NCBI GenBank assembly: GCA_022579005.1
Contig: MU401465.1
Coordinates: 1 to 64,000, forward strand
From: Poronia punctata
Taxonomy: Eukaryota; Ascomycota; Sordariomycetes; Xylariales; Xylariaceae
DNA length: 64,000 nt
Reading direction: 5' to 3'
The notes under the pieces are model-generated. The model saw only the letters and a program-made list of their open reading frames with translations. It had not been told where the DNA came from and searched no databases. Positions 12,401-24,112 of this stretch are shown one piece after another; positions within the stretch are counted from its first letter, which is position 1; every line of letters begins with the position of its first letter. A program made the translations under genes and the position numbers.

Positions 12401-12700
12401 CAGCCGCCGTCTACGGGCATTCCCCAGCCTACGCAGTCATCTGGCCTCCCGGCACCAAAAGTCTCTGGTCTCCCCGTACCTGGTGGGGCACGAAAACCCG
12501 GACCACAGATACCGCGCGGCGGGGCTCGCGGAGGTGGAGCTCACCGTGGACGTGGTGGTGCTCATCAAGGGCGTGCCAGCTTGAATCCCTCGGCTGGAGA
12601 CTTCCAGCCTGGTGCCAAACGGCCTAGAGGTGATTCGGAAGCCGGCAACGGGCCCAAGAGAGCTAGGGGAGGCGGTCCTGCCGGTGCTCAGCAAGGGTAG
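6436..12700 (+). CDS. MLP1: Mlp1/TPR nuclear-basket nucleoporin
   Basis: Predicted 2043-aa filamentous protein of the nuclear pore basket (Mlp1/Mlp2 in yeast, TPR in animals), which anchors to the pore's nuclear face and acts in mRNA export quality control and chromatin tethering. Exons: 6436-6727, 6793-12129, 12198-12700. Almost continuous heptad-rich coiled coil runs from about residue 45 to 1750, rich in Glu, Gln, Lys and Arg, with a Pro/Ser/Gly break (GSPRQPGSAPQTPRP) about a quarter of the way in. The MLP1/TPR-like region lies in the first half. The C-terminus is unstructured: Pro-rich with NPF motifs, then an RGG-rich segment and basic clusters (KRPRG, PKRARGG) resembling a nuclear localisation signal. 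The last intron must end at the GATAG at 12193-12197 to keep frame; a nearer AG at 12190 would bring a stop. Size and architecture match the family well. Confidence 0.93.
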
Positions 12701-13718
12701 TTCTAAAGAGTGGAAAGAAAAGGGGCAAAATCTAGGCTGTATCTCGGCTGTATAATTAGTGCTTGCCCAAGTTGGTATGGCATGTACTGTGTATTCTTTC
12801 GTCGGCGGGTATGGGCTGGAAAGGCATGGCAATCGAGAAGCAAAGATGTGTAACTTTGGTAGAGGGGCTTTAGCTTGCCCAACATACTCTAGTACTCTTC
12901 GCTACTACATAGGCGTTCAGGGTGCGGATAGTATGTAATTTATTTCTCTCTTTTGTGAATCCCAAAAGGATAAGGACCTCTTTTATTCTTTAGTGTATAA
13001 TCAACAAACCCTTAAGCAGAACTTGAACCTTTCAACTTGTCGATTTTCCAAGGGGCAAGACGTAAGCGCATTTTAGGTATGTCGTGACTCCTGTTGCCTA
13101 TGACGAACGACGATCAGAACTTATAACGATGATCTTCAGGTACGCACGTATTTCAATAGAAAACAAACCTCAAGGAACTGACTAACTAACTTTTTAAAAA
13201 ACTACCTCATTCCCACATGAGGGAAAAAAAGAGCCACCTTTTTTCAATTGATAAGTACTCAACCTAGCGATGTATGTCGAATTTACTTTACCTTGGAGCA
13301 CCCCTACCCCCTCCCCTGTCAAGGCGGAGGGTATTCCGTGCTCCGAACTTGCCTAATCGAGGCGACAGTCCATGTTTTCATTCGCGGGAAATTCCCAAGG
13401 GGGCCACATCGGAAATGATGGGACGTCAAGCCGTGAAATATCGAGGATGTAGATGCTTATGCAGATGCAGATGCAGAGAAAAAAATGGAATCCCGATTAT
13501 CTGGACTGATTAGATCGATCGATATGGAAACGCGTTTTTGCTCCGTTCTCCCTGCTTCTGGTTACATATCTATGGGGCCGAGGACCGGGGGGGGAGGGGG
13601 GGGGGGTTTGATTTATAAGGAACAAGGCACGCCGCATCGCATCCCACTAGGTATAGATAGTGTATGTTATGTAGGTGCATGTGCTGTGCTTGTGCAGAAA
13701 GAAAGAATAGAAGGAAAG
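12701..13718. other. Intergenic, GH74 promoter region
   Basis: About 1 kb between MLP1 and the xyloglucanase gene. It holds no convincing gene. Near the right end are a long G tract at 13587-13606 and a TTTATAAGG box at 13612-13620, annotated separately. Short frames at 13274-13513 are not supported by any domain. Confidence 0.5.
13585..13620 (+). promoter_or_regulatory. G tract plus TATA-like box upstream of GH74
   Basis: CCGGGG at 13585-13590 fits the CreA/Cre1 carbon-repressor consensus SYGGRG. It opens a run of eight G, one A and eleven G. TTTATAAGG follows at 13612-13620, about 100 bp before the xyloglucanase ATG, a plausible core-promoter distance. Carbon-catabolite repression is usual for plant-wall hydrolases. 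The TATA role and CreA binding are inferred from sequence alone, and the G tract could instead be a simple repeat. Confidence 0.4.
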
Positions 13719-16404
13719 ATGAAGCAATTCACAGCAACAGCAGCAACGGTAGCCTTTTTCGGGCTGCTGTCGTCATCCCCGGCGTCGGCCGCATTCACAA
13801 CATGGAAAAACGTCAAGATCGGAGGAGGTGGTGGGTTCGCTCCGGGGTTCGTATTCCATCCCACGGAAAAGGGAGTGGCGTATGCGAGGACGGATATCGG
13901 CGGTCTGTATAGATTGAATCCGGACGACGATTCCTGGATCCCCGTGACGGATTCGTTGGCCGATGAGAGGAATTGGGGGGTTTGGGGCGTCGATGCGCTT
14001 GCCGTGGATCCGAGCGAGCCCGGGAGGGTCTTTGCTGCTGTGGGGAGTTATACGAATGATTGGTATGTTTTCTTTTCATTTTTTTATTTTTATTTTTATT
14101 TTTTTATGGCGGGGGAGAAGGGGAGAAGGGGCGGAAGAAAGGAAGAAAGGAAGAAAGGAAGAAAGGAAGAAAGGAAGAAAGGAAGAAAGGAAGAAAGGAA
14201 GAAAGGAAGAAAGGAAGAAAGGAAAAAAGGAAGAAAGGAAGAAAGGAAGAAAGGAAGAAAGGAAGAAAGAAAGAAACTAATGAAGAGGAAAAAAAAACGC
14301 AGGGATCCAAATAACGGCTCCATCATCATTAGCAACGACCAAGGCGAAACATGGAAAACCACCAAACTCCCCTTCAAAGTCGGCGGTAACATGCCCGGTC
14401 GCGGCATGGGCGAACGATTGGCAGTCGACCCGGCGAATTCGAATATAGTCTACTTTGGCGCGCGCAGCGGAAACGGGCTATGGAAGAGTAAGGATGGGGG
14501 AGAGTCGTTTGAAAAAGTCGACAGTTTCACGGCCAAGGGGACGTTCATCCCCGACCCGAATGATGCTAGTGGGTATAATAGCGATATGCAAGGACTGGCT
14601 TTCGTCACTTTCGACTCGACGAGCGAGACGTTGGGGGATGTTGGGGCTACGGCGAGGATCTTTGTCGGTACGGCTGATAATGAGACGGATAGTGTTTGGG
14701 TTACTGAGGATGCGGGAGAGACGGTATGTTTTTTTTTAAATTTTTGTCCTACTTATCCCCCCCCCCCCCTTTTGTTTTTGTTTTCCGGAATATGTAGGGA
14801 TCTAACGAAAAGAATTTCCATCTAGTGGAGCGCAGTAAAAGGTCAACCAGGAACATATTTCCCGCACAAATGCGTCCTACAACCGGAAGAAAAGGCCCTT
14901 TACCTCACCTACAGCGACGGGACGGGACCTTACGACGGCACGCAGGGAGCGGTGTACAGGTATGACATTGACGGTGGGGAATGGAAGGACATCACGCCTG
15001 TGTCGGGCGCCGACCTCACGTACGGTTTCGGCGGCGTCGGCGTCGACATGTTGAAGCCGGGAACCATTGTCGTCGCCAGTCTGAACTCGTGGTGGCCTGA
15101 TGCGCAAATCTTTCGCTCTACCGATAGTGGTGAGACTTGGTCGCCTTTGTGGGAATGGACTAGTTATCCCGATATGAATCTTTATTATAGCCAGTCGGTA
15201 AGTCCCCCCCCTTTCTTTATGATTTGATTGTATTTGGTTTAAATTCGGACCTACTAACCAAAGAATGAAAAAATAAAAAAAGGCCGAAACTGCCCCTTGG
15301 ATCAAAACCGGTTTCCTAGACACCGACACCAAAGATCTAGGCTGGATGATCGAATCCCTCGTCATCGACCCCCTAGACAGCGACCATTGGCTATACTCCA
15401 CCGGCCTCACCGTCTTCGGCGGCCACGATCTTACAGCGTGGGACGACGGCGACAACCACAACATCACCATCCAAGTCCTGGCCGACGGAATCGAAGAATT
15501 CGCCGTGCTAGATCTCGCCTCCGCCCCCGACGGCAGCGAACTCTTCGCCGCCGTCGGTGATGACAGCGGCTTCACCTTTGCCTCGTCCGATGTCCTCGAC
15601 ATCTCCCCCGATACCCCCTGGATGAATCCCATGTACCCCTCTTCCTCGGGCGTCGATTTCGCCGGCGCATCCGTAGAGAATGTCGTGCGTGTCGGAAACG
15701 CCCCCGGCACGGAACAGATTGCCCTTTCGACAGACGGGGGCAAGACTTGGAAGGTCCATCCCGCCGCCGATACCGAGCTTGCGGGCGGCACTGTGGCGTA
15801 TTCGGCCAAAGCGGATACCATCCTCTGGTTGACGGCCGGGAGTGGTCTGCAGCGATCGCAGAACTCGAGTGCGTTCGCGGCCGTTTCTTCGTTGAAGAAT
15901 GCCGTCGTTGTGGTGGCTGATAGGAAGGATAACGATTACTTTTATGCGGGTTCGGGAGCCAAGTTCTACGTGAGCAAAGATTCAGGGGCTACGTTTGCAG
16001 AGGCAGAGGGAACTTTGAGTGGAGCGAAGGATATTCGGGATATCGCTGCGCATCCGGATATCAAGGGCGAGGTCTGGGTGTCTACTGATGTGGGAGTTTT
16101 CTACTCGACGGATTCCGGGGATTCGTTTGACAAGGTATCTGGCGATTTGACGAATGTTCATCAGATTGCGCTGGGTGTGGGTTCGGGAAGTACTTGGAAT
16201 GTCTACGCTTTCGGTACGGGGTCGGAGGGATCGAGGCTTTATGGCAGTGCGGATCGAGGCGAGTCGTGGACAGACATTCAAGGGGATGCTCAAGGGTTCG
16301 GGGCTGTGGATAGCTGTAAGCTGGCTGGTAGTGCGAATACGGCTGGTCAGGTGTTTGTCGGTACGAATGGGCGTGGAGTGTTTTATGCTTCTGGGGAGTT
16401 GTAG
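13719..16404 (+). CDS. Secreted GH74 xyloglucanase
   Basis: Predicted 752-aa glycoside hydrolase family 74 enzyme cleaving the beta-1,4-glucan backbone of xyloglucan, or an oligoxyloglucan reducing-end-specific cellobiohydrolase. Exons: 13719-14062, 14303-14723, 14826-15197, 15283-16404. A signal peptide covers residues 1-25 (cleavage after ASAA). The two seven-bladed beta-propellers show many STDSGETW/SKDGGESF-type BNR/Asp-box turns. The family's catalytic aspartates appear to be Asp59 in ARTDIGGLYR and Asp472 in VGDDSGF. It ends in GRGVFYASGEL with no carbohydrate-binding module, so its length equals a bare GH74 catalytic unit. Start chosen at the ATG giving the signal peptide; the upstream open frame is Gly-rich and unlike any leader. 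Intron 1 is 240 bp, in frame and stop-free (see findings). Endo versus reducing-end specificity cannot be decided by eye. Confidence 0.93.
14133..14276. repeat. GGAAGAAA octamer microsatellite in GH74 intron 1
   Basis: About 18 copies of the octamer GGAAGAAA, with one or two interruptions (a GGAAAAAA copy near 14221), fill most of the first intron of the GH74 gene. The plus strand is pure purine, so the tract could form triplex DNA and is likely to vary in length between isolates. Confidence 0.92.
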
Positions 16405-17864
16405 GGGGAGGCAGCTTCGGCTCTTTTTGGGATTCGAATAGAAGATGGATTAAATACATCTGATGAGAGAAGAGAATGTGTGAGAGCATTCTATATGTCA
16501 AGTTTGTTTGGTAGAGTGCGTAGATATGTTGAGTGGTTACCCAAGTATGTACAATCACCATCGACAAAGGCAGAAGCAAGGACATATGATGTTATTTTCT
16601 TTCCAGCGGCGTAAATAGATTAAGAAATACATCTCATCTCAACCTCATTTAACCCCTTTCTCCTACATTATGGACAGCCTTCTTACCCAATCACCAACGA
16701 AAACATGGCATGAAGATCCCTGGCATGAATCTCTGTGCGAGAAGAAGATGGACGGAAACTTTTGGTCTGTTTTCATAACACCTTACTGTTTAAATATGGG
16801 AATCAAGCATCTTCCATCTCGGCAAACGTTTGTAAATCTTGGGCATATCCCCTGCTTAGGGGTATCCCGTGTCGTACGGTGTATACCATCAGACATGGAG
16901 ACTTGGAAGCCTTTCTTACGCTTCCAGTTGTACGTACATCGTTCGCTTATTAGGTAACCATTGGGATACATATCAATAAGACGGACCAGACCCACTGGGC
17001 CTGATATATTCTCCGTATATAAAACCAACGCCACCCCTATCGGAAAACCGTATACAATACATGCGGCCTGTGGGGTGGATTTTACGTTCATGAGTTAAAT
17101 CTAGGTAATCTTACATCTTACGTTATGCCGGTAAGATTGAGCCGACCGATGCATTGAGACGCGCCGCCCTGCGCCGCCCCGTGCCGTCGCCCCCCCATCC
17201 CCAGATTCTTGCAGGACTTTCTTATATCGAGTGTATCATATAATCGAGTTAAGTAGGTATTGCCTTTCTGCCTGTCCACACTTCTGATAATAAACCAAGT
17301 GCCAACAAAACGCATGATCCCACCCACCTAACCTAGTCGTCGGTACCGGTATTGTTCGGTGAAGTCCACGGTGCTATTCGTACTCGTGTTACAAAAAAAA
17401 ACAAAAAAAAAGATAAGAACTTCCCCAAAGTTCCATCCCAAAAGAAAATAAGGCCGAATGGTGACAGCGCAGCAACGTCAACGGTCAGACGACCATGTAG
17501 TATGCCGTGTCACTAGGTATGTAGGTAGGTATCACCTAGGAATCGAGAACATCTACATGTTACGCGTCGTAGTCGCACAGAAAAAGAAGAAGATATATCC
17601 CGTGCCCGGAGTACGGCCCTTATCCAATCAAATTTGTTTTTGTTATGTAGTACATACAACCCCTTTGAACCACCTCATAGTTACATTGGAGATGGAAATG
17701 CCAAATAGAAGATTATTTTCAACCGGGGAATCATATTTTTCTTCTTCTCTCTTTCTCTTTCTCACGTCATCATCATTCATCGTCATCTCTTCTTCAAACC
17801 CATCCATCCATCCATCCATCCATCCCTTGCTTTGCTTTGCTTTGCTTAAGCGAGGCTTTAGTTC
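16405..17864. other. Intergenic between convergent genes
   Basis: About 1.46 kb between the stop codons of the GH74 gene (+) and the secreted protein gene (-). Both 3' UTRs must lie here. Several short frames exist, but none has a domain, a signal peptide or codon texture that supports a gene. It also carries simple repeats (A-rich tract near 17391-17411, CATC and TTGC repeats at 17801-17847) and TAGGTA motifs near 17519. Confidence 0.5.
17801..17847. repeat. CATC and TTTGC microsatellites
   Basis: A run of six CATC units (17801-17825) is followed directly by a TTTGC pentamer run (17827-17847). It lies just downstream of the stop codon of the minus-strand secreted-protein gene, in its probable 3' UTR. 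Confidence 0.85.
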
Positions 17865-18545
17865 TTATATCATAGCAACAACCCCAAGCAACCCGGCCGC
17901 AGCCGCAGCCGCCGCACCCAAAAAGCCCGTCTCGCGCGCCGCACTCGAAGTCTCCGACTCACTCGGCGCCGTCTCCGTAGGACTAGGCCCATCATCACCT
18001 CCATCCCCTCCAGCCGAGGTAGTCGTGGGACTCGGCACGGCCGTAAGCTGAGCCTGGACCTGCGAACACGTAGTATACGCCTCCACCGTACTGACCAGCT
18101 CGCTAGCCTTGGGACATTTCGTGATGATACTCTGCAACCTGTCCGAATACTTGTCGTACCACGAATACCAAGTCGGCAGGAAGCTAGTGAACGAATCCCC
18201 CGCCGGGCCGGTGATGGAGAAGCTGCAGACCTCGCTCAACTCGCGCGTCGTCTGCGATAGCGCCTGGTTGACCGCGTCTCCGGCGATGATGTCCTTGGGC
18301 ACCTTCGGTAGGGTCGTCACCAGGGGTAAGGCTCCGGGGATACATGCTCCCAGCTCGAAGTTGCGTGCTAGTTGGTAGACGGCGTTTAGGATGTTTACCG
18401 GTGTCTCGCGGGGTGCGATTGTCTTCGTGGCCGTTGCTGTTGTTTTGATTTCCGGCACTGTCTCGCCTGGCTCTGCATTGACATCGTTGGCACAGGCCGA
18501 GGCGACGAGGAGCGCCGTCATGGCGGAGAGGGAGGAGAAACGCAT
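17865..18545 (-). CDS. Secreted, probably GPI-anchored protein
   Basis: Single-exon gene for a 226-aa protein of unknown function. The first ATG is at 18545 and gives a signal peptide (MRFSSLSAMTALLVASACA). The mature part has conserved-looking Cys residues (near ELGACIPG, SEVCSF, ITKCP, YTTCSQ) and an aromatic patch LPTWYSWYDKYSD, typical of small secreted proteins of Sordariomycetes. A Ser/Thr/Pro-rich linker follows, then a C-terminal hydrophobic Ala/Gly/Leu tail after a small-residue site, as in GPI-anchor signals. It is therefore predicted to end at the plasma membrane or cell wall. The alanine stretch comes from a GCN-rich tract. No catalytic motif is recognised. Confidence 0.8.
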   Translation of the reverse strand: MRFSSLSAMTALLVASACANDVNAEPGETVPEIKTTATATKTIAPRETPVNILNAVYQLARNFELGACIPGALPLVTTLPKVPKDIIAGDAVNQALSQTTRELSEVCSFSITGPAGDSFTSFLPTWYSWYDKYSDRLQSIITKCPKASELVSTVEAYTTCSQVQAQLTAVPSPTTTSAGGDGGDDGPSPTETAPSESETSSAARETGFLGAAAAAAAGLLGVVAMI

Positions 18546-20445
18546 TATCGATGACGCAAACAACAAGTTTTCCCCTTGTTGTTAATTGTTTGTTTGGATT
18601 TCTCTTCTCTTCCGGCCGATTTGGTTTGAAAGTCGTGTCCTTTGTCTGTCTGTATAACGGCCGTAAAAATGTGGTTTTGAGCGATTAATAAAAAATAAAA
18701 AGGAACAAACACACAATAGCTTGAAGCAATCCAATTTTTCAATCAAACAATTATTAGTGTAGATAAATAACAAAACATATGAATGAAAAACCGGAAAGCA
18801 GAAAACACCCCAAGAAAATGCAGATCAAATACACATAGGGTATCATCCTAGCTCCTCGGCCACAGACAGACCTTTCGCCTCGCCGAGGTCGAGATCTCTC
18901 TCGACTTGTGAGGGGGACGTTAAAACCCACGATTTTCAATCCCCCTACTCGTAACCCCCGGCCCCATGACGTTAGGTGGACACCACCCCACAGAGCTACT
19001 CAATTCCATAGGAGGGGAGTTTGCGAGCCCAGGCACAACCCCAGCGTAGTCAGTCGAGTATTATTGGTTCGTTTAATCTGGGGTCGCTAGCCTGGGACTA
19101 GCGACGTCCCGACCCTGGCAACAGTTGCCTAAAATGGATTGGGACCGATGACCAAAATGTGACACTGATTTGCTAGGGTGGATCAGTATCTCCAGGTTTT
19201 ACAAAGCTTGAGCTCCAGCTGGTCAAGCTTCAAGCCAATACCAAGCACGTATTACCTAATTCATCTGAGACGAAAACAAAAAGGTAACAAACACCAGAAT
19301 ACTCAATATTCTCAATGCATTTACAGGTAAGAGTATGTTCAATTCACTCTTAACACTAGACATACGATGACATAGACTATAGCTTTATTATGCCTATGAT
19401 AAGGGCAAGAAAGCGAAATAGAGGTACTTGTAAAGTAATAGAGTGAATACATGTACCTAGGTAGTCCACTTAGTACTTATCCGGACAAGTCACGTGTCAC
19501 GATTCAACTATTGTCAGAACTAGTGTTGTCTTACAAGTAAGACATGACGAGTCTGCCGAGAAATTCAACATCTGCCTACAAGCACTCGTAGCTATCACAG
19601 CTTCACTGATCATTGTTGACGAGAACAATCCAGATAGATACTACCTAAGCCGTCCCTACAGGTGGATAGTATACTAGGACTGTCTACATACCTGAAAATC
19701 ATATCATAGTTCTCACCCATTGTGATGCCCCTTAAATGTGCACTCGATCCTGCCATCGCCACTGGAGCCCGGTCAGTGTTGGCTGCACATACCGGCTACA
19801 GGAAAGCGATTCCGCCAGGCACTGTCGCCCTTGAATTGGAAATGTACCACTGTTTACACTTCAAACTATTGGTCCGTGTACGCTTGGCTCCCTGATCTGT
19901 GTCCAAGATCGGATCATCTACCGATCGGTCAACTGGGTACTCTATCTCCATGCAACTGTTGCAACAGTCACCCATGTATCATGACACCAAGTCAAACACA
20001 AATTTACGATTATTCTCATAGGAAACTTGATCCTTGTTTGTACTATTGGGTCTCAGCTAATAAACCTACTCGAAGAACGATCGGGCATATGAAATGATGG
20101 TGCTGGCGAAAACGGACGGATATACCTACGCATCGCCACATGCAGATGCTTAGCGAGCGGCATCATAAGATGTACAGTTATACCTCCCGCCACCTTTCCT
20201 CCCTCTTGTCCCTAGTTTGAGCCCGACTTTTGCCTAGTCTTTGGCACAGATGACCTTTCATCATGTAGAGACAATGCGACCTATTAACTTCCAAGTTCTT
20301 CTCGGGTATATCAGTTCAATCGAAATTTCCGACCAGAGGTAGTCTTCATAGCGACGTCCCTGCTCACAGTCAGCAACTCACGACCGACGGGCAGATGAAT
20401 GATAACATGATACGACGGGCCGTCCTGTCCGGCGTCGTTGACTCT
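18546..20445. other. Intergenic, no gene seen
   Basis: 1.9 kb that includes the promoter of the secreted-protein gene on its left and the 3' side of the GT15 gene on its right. Frames present (for example at 19738-20097) lack recognisable domains. One TACTCGTA motif lies at 18946-18953 and ACCTAGGTAG near 19456. Confidence 0.5.
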
Positions 20446-22487
20446 TTAATCTTGACGGGCATCGGCATTGGCATCGATGTCGAGGAAGGGGTTGCTCTCT
20501 AGGCCGTCAAGTAGGTAGCCTCCGGAACCATCTCGCCCGGCCGCGATCTCCTCTTCATGATTCCAGTCGGGCTTCTTTTCGAGCCATTGGCCACCGAGGA
20601 ACAGTCGTACGCATGGGTGCTCGGGCTTCTTCTGCTTGGACTCGTAGGGGACGAGCTTGGCATTGTTGTTATCAATCGCACTGACAGTACAGCCACATGC
20701 TAGCCCGGGGATGCCGCGTTGCCTAATAAAGTCATGAGACATGGCCTCCCATCGGCGGTGCGGATCCAGGCTGCCTGAATCAAGGACTGATCCGCTTGTG
20801 GTGAAGGCAGATACCTGTTCCGGTTCGACACCAAGGTCTGTCTTGTGCGGAGGGCATTGTTCGCAGAGACCATGTGCGTATCCGATGTCGCGGAAATACC
20901 AAGTGCGGCTTTTGGGGAGAAATAGGCTGACGCTAATGGTATGAATAGGAGCGTCTCCAAAGCGCTCATAGTAGAACCCGCCAGCCCTGTCCAGATGTCG
21001 AAAGTAAGATATGTGCTCCTCGCTGCGGAAGAAACCTAGGGATCCGATCTCGAAGTTTGAATAGAATTGGCAGTTATTGTACTCCATATGATAGAGGCGA
21101 TCGAGACGGTCCTCGGTATCGTCGTCAACGCTTCCGTCGTTGCCAGGTTGCTTCGATCCATGCGGCATGCTTTCTTCATTGAGTGGCTTCTGAAGCAGCC
21201 AGTCAAAATCGGCGTCCGGGTGGATTAGCTCCGAATTGCTCTTGACGAATGCTTTGGTTTTGTCCCAGAGTGAAGGGAAGGAACGGGCGTCGTCAAGGAT
21301 GACCATATTGAAGCCGTATGCCAGATCGTTATCTCGCATGAAGCGGAAGACATCATAGTTGATGTTGCAGCTGAACTTGACCTACGATGCTATTGTCAAC
21401 TAATGGTCATATTGCGCGGGAATCCAAGGAAGACTCACACCGGGTTCAACGCGCCAGAAGAAATCATACTGGGCAAGACGATCCTCCAGAGCAAATAGAC
21501 CGGCGTTCCATCGGCACATGTGGCGATAGCTTTGCAACCACGCCTTGCCGACACCGATGCTTCCCATGAAGTGGCGGCTCACGTCAAATCGGTTCGGATC
21601 GATCCAGGAGGGAACACTCCAGTGCTTCTTATTGATGGTCTCGAAGAAGCATTGGGAGCTAGTGGCATTGGCGACGGCCCACATGAATTCCGGCGAGAAC
21701 TCTTCGTCGTTGAAAAACACCCAATCATATCGATGAGTCAGACGGCTGTTGAATCGAGCTTCGAGTTGAATAATGCTGTCCACCATATCCTCAACCTCAG
21801 AGTTACGAACAAGAGAGACAAAAGCGGCCCTGGGCCGGGTCTGGATAAGGTGCTGTTTATCGTGCTCGTTAATGTCACTAATGTCGATGATTGTGTTTCT
21901 CCGGAGCCATTCCAGTCTAGTGAGCTGGGATGAATCGCTCGATTCAGAGAGTTGCGCGACGGGTGGTCCATAGATGTCAATAGTGGCAGCTCTGTGGGCA
22001 ACATGGTTGACATGGTCTCTACGCATCATCCAAGCACTTCCGAAGATGACAAAGACTAGACATAGAAAGACGAGGAGCTTTCGGACAGAGAGCTGCCTAT
22101 TATCAAGTCCGGAGTATTAATACAGGCATGACTGGGGCGAGTGGGTGGAGGGAAGCGGACCTGCGCACCAGCCAGATCTACCCCAGAAGTACGAGAGGGG
22201 AGGGAATAGAAGCCTTACCGAACACGAGGTGCAAGAAGAGCCCAACCGGAAATTGGCTTCTTGTCATGAGACCCATCGAGCAACGAAGTTGTCGTGCTTG
22301 CAAGGGTGGCTAGGTCATCCTCAGACGTGGTGAAGACCATAGGGCTTGCACCGATAGCCTCATCGCTCGGGTTTGGCCAGGTTGGAACGTGGCCATAACT
22401 GTTCTCCGATCTGTGAGAGACTCGGGGATGCGATCTTGCACCAGCGCCCGCGGCACTAGCCGCGTGACGGTGGTAAGGGGCAGACAT
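20446..22487 (-). CDS. GT15 alpha-1,2-mannosyltransferase (Kre2/Ktr)
   Basis: Predicted 620-aa Golgi type II membrane enzyme of glycosyltransferase family 15, which adds alpha-1,2-mannose to O- and N-linked glycans from GDP-mannose with Mn2+. Exons on the minus strand: 22487-22219, 22096-21439, 21381-20446. A cytosolic N-terminus of about 90 residues precedes a single TM (LLVFLCLVFVIFGSAW). The luminal domain carries RAAFVSLVRNSE, YDWVFFNDEEFS, the MCRWNAGLF block, WRVEPGVKFSCNINYDVF, and YNNCQFYSNFEIG (about 408-422) followed by GGFYYERFGDAPIH. The Glu of SNFEIG lies in the family's active-site block. It is longer than typical Ktr proteins (about 400-450 aa): a spacer rich in Asp/Gly precedes YNNC, and about 130 residues follow the GT15 core. 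Intron phases all fit. Confidence 0.92.
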
Positions 22488-24112
22488 CGTTATCGAGGCA
22501 CTAGGCGGTATTATCAGTATGGTGCAGGCGATGCTTGCAGCTTGTTTGAGAAGATGGGAGAAAGCTGATGCGATGACTGGGGAATATTGGTACACTCACA
22601 AATCACTATCTAGGGAACGATAACTCAATTGCCTGCCCTTGGAATCCTTGTTGACAGAGCAATCGACCGGCTAAAGATAAGCCGTTTGGTATTCCTAGGG
22701 TGCGATGGAGCGTGGCGAGGCACACCTTTGATCTGTTAGGATGACAGTGTCCGATAATAATTATGCTTGCAAGGTAAAGAATAGAATCAGTAATGATGTA
22801 GGCGAAGGAAAGGACAGATTCTATCCACGATTATTCAGAGGGAACCCAGGAGGTTGTTGATGATGGCAAGGCGCAGAACCAGTAAGTGCTTGAGTGCTGA
22901 GTGCTGGGTGCTGGGTGCTGGCGTTGTTTGCTTGGGTTGTAGGGAAAAGAAGAGGTGCGAGGTTATGAATAAGTGCATGACCGGGCCTTAATGCCACAAG
23001 CAGAGATGGGTGAAATCGGCATGTACCTTTCTCATATCGCCTCATGTCAAGTAGGTAGGTAGGTACAGGTACAGGACGATTCAATGGGCCACTAGCAAAT
23101 GTCAGGATGACTCCTGGGGACTCTTGTGAATCCCTAGTGAGGAAGTCGGGACCCAAGTGAGTGTGTGCGACATTAGGTACACTACAACTAGAAGGTTCGA
23201 GGTTGGGGATACCTATCTGCCTTCCTACTTTGCCTTTACCTTGGTCCTTATCTCTACACATACACGCATTCACGTCACTTCCATTATGTATGCACTTACG
23301 TACCTGCGTGCCACGCAAGGCCATACACACCTTCATTGTCAGGCGAATAGGAGTATTGCAAAGGAGGAAGCGCCGACTTCAGGACAGGCGCTTGCTTCAC
23401 CTAACCCACCTGCCTCATACCTACCCACGGGCCACACTATACATCTCAATAATTGGACCAATACTATTTATTGCCAACGAGGTCAGCACGTGGGCTGTAC
23501 ATAAAGGTGGCCAACTTTGTGAATACTGGGATACTGGTTCAAGTATATGGAATGACACACCGTGACGTTCTCCATGAGTTGGCAAGTCTAGATATTCCCC
23601 CAAGGAAAAAAAAGGTATTCGTAGATAAGTGTACTGACCATGTATCACACGAGATTCAAACTTATGTTCACCGCTAAAGTCTTTGTCTGAAGCCGCAAAG
23701 ACCCCTCTAATAAAAGTCAGTATAACACCAATTTGAAATTGGCGTCTATCAAACATTTTGTACCATTGAGCATCCGCTATTTGCACTGCACAACCTGCAA
23801 CGTTGCTTGACTAATTTATGCATTGTATTATTACAGGCAATATCTATCAGACATCCAGCAAACCGGGACGTATTGTCCCAAAGCATCGTACCACCACTCA
23901 GAGGGCAATTCGGGGCTATAATACATTTGAAATCAGTACAAAGCAAACAACCCCCGCCTCTGCGCTCGTTAGGTTGTTTTGGGGTCATGATGGAAACAAT
24001 AGACCAGGAAACATTTTTATCAAGGCAAATCCCGGCCCGACCTACCTGTGCCTCCGCAACGCCAGTATAACTGCTTGTGCCGACCCACCCCTGAAAATTG
24101 AACCCCCTTGCA
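22488..24112. other. Intergenic, GT15 promoter
   Basis: About 1.6 kb upstream of the GT15 gene and downstream of HIR1. It contains GTGCTGG-type 7-mer repeats near 22885-22921 and a GTAGGTAGGTAGGTAC run near 23049. Several frames of 60-170 codons exist, but none has a recognisable domain or consistent codon texture. Confidence 0.5.
22885..22921. repeat. 7-bp tandem repeat (GTGCTGG/A)
   Basis: About five successive 7-mers of the form GAGTGCT / GGGTGCT lie upstream of the GT15 gene. It is a short non-coding minisatellite. Confidence 0.7.

Noticed and set aside
13485..13718. GH74 reading frame extended upstream of 13719
   Set aside because: The added residues are Gly-rich from the G tract and would hide the signal peptide; the TATA-like box lies within it.
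14096..14407. Ser/Phe/Leu-repeat minus-strand frame
   Set aside because: It is the antisense of the GGAAGAAA microsatellite; simple repeats are open in several frames.
22821..23336. 171-codon minus-strand frame upstream of GT15
   Set aside because: No domain and it crosses simple repeats; it lies in the presumed GT15 promoter.
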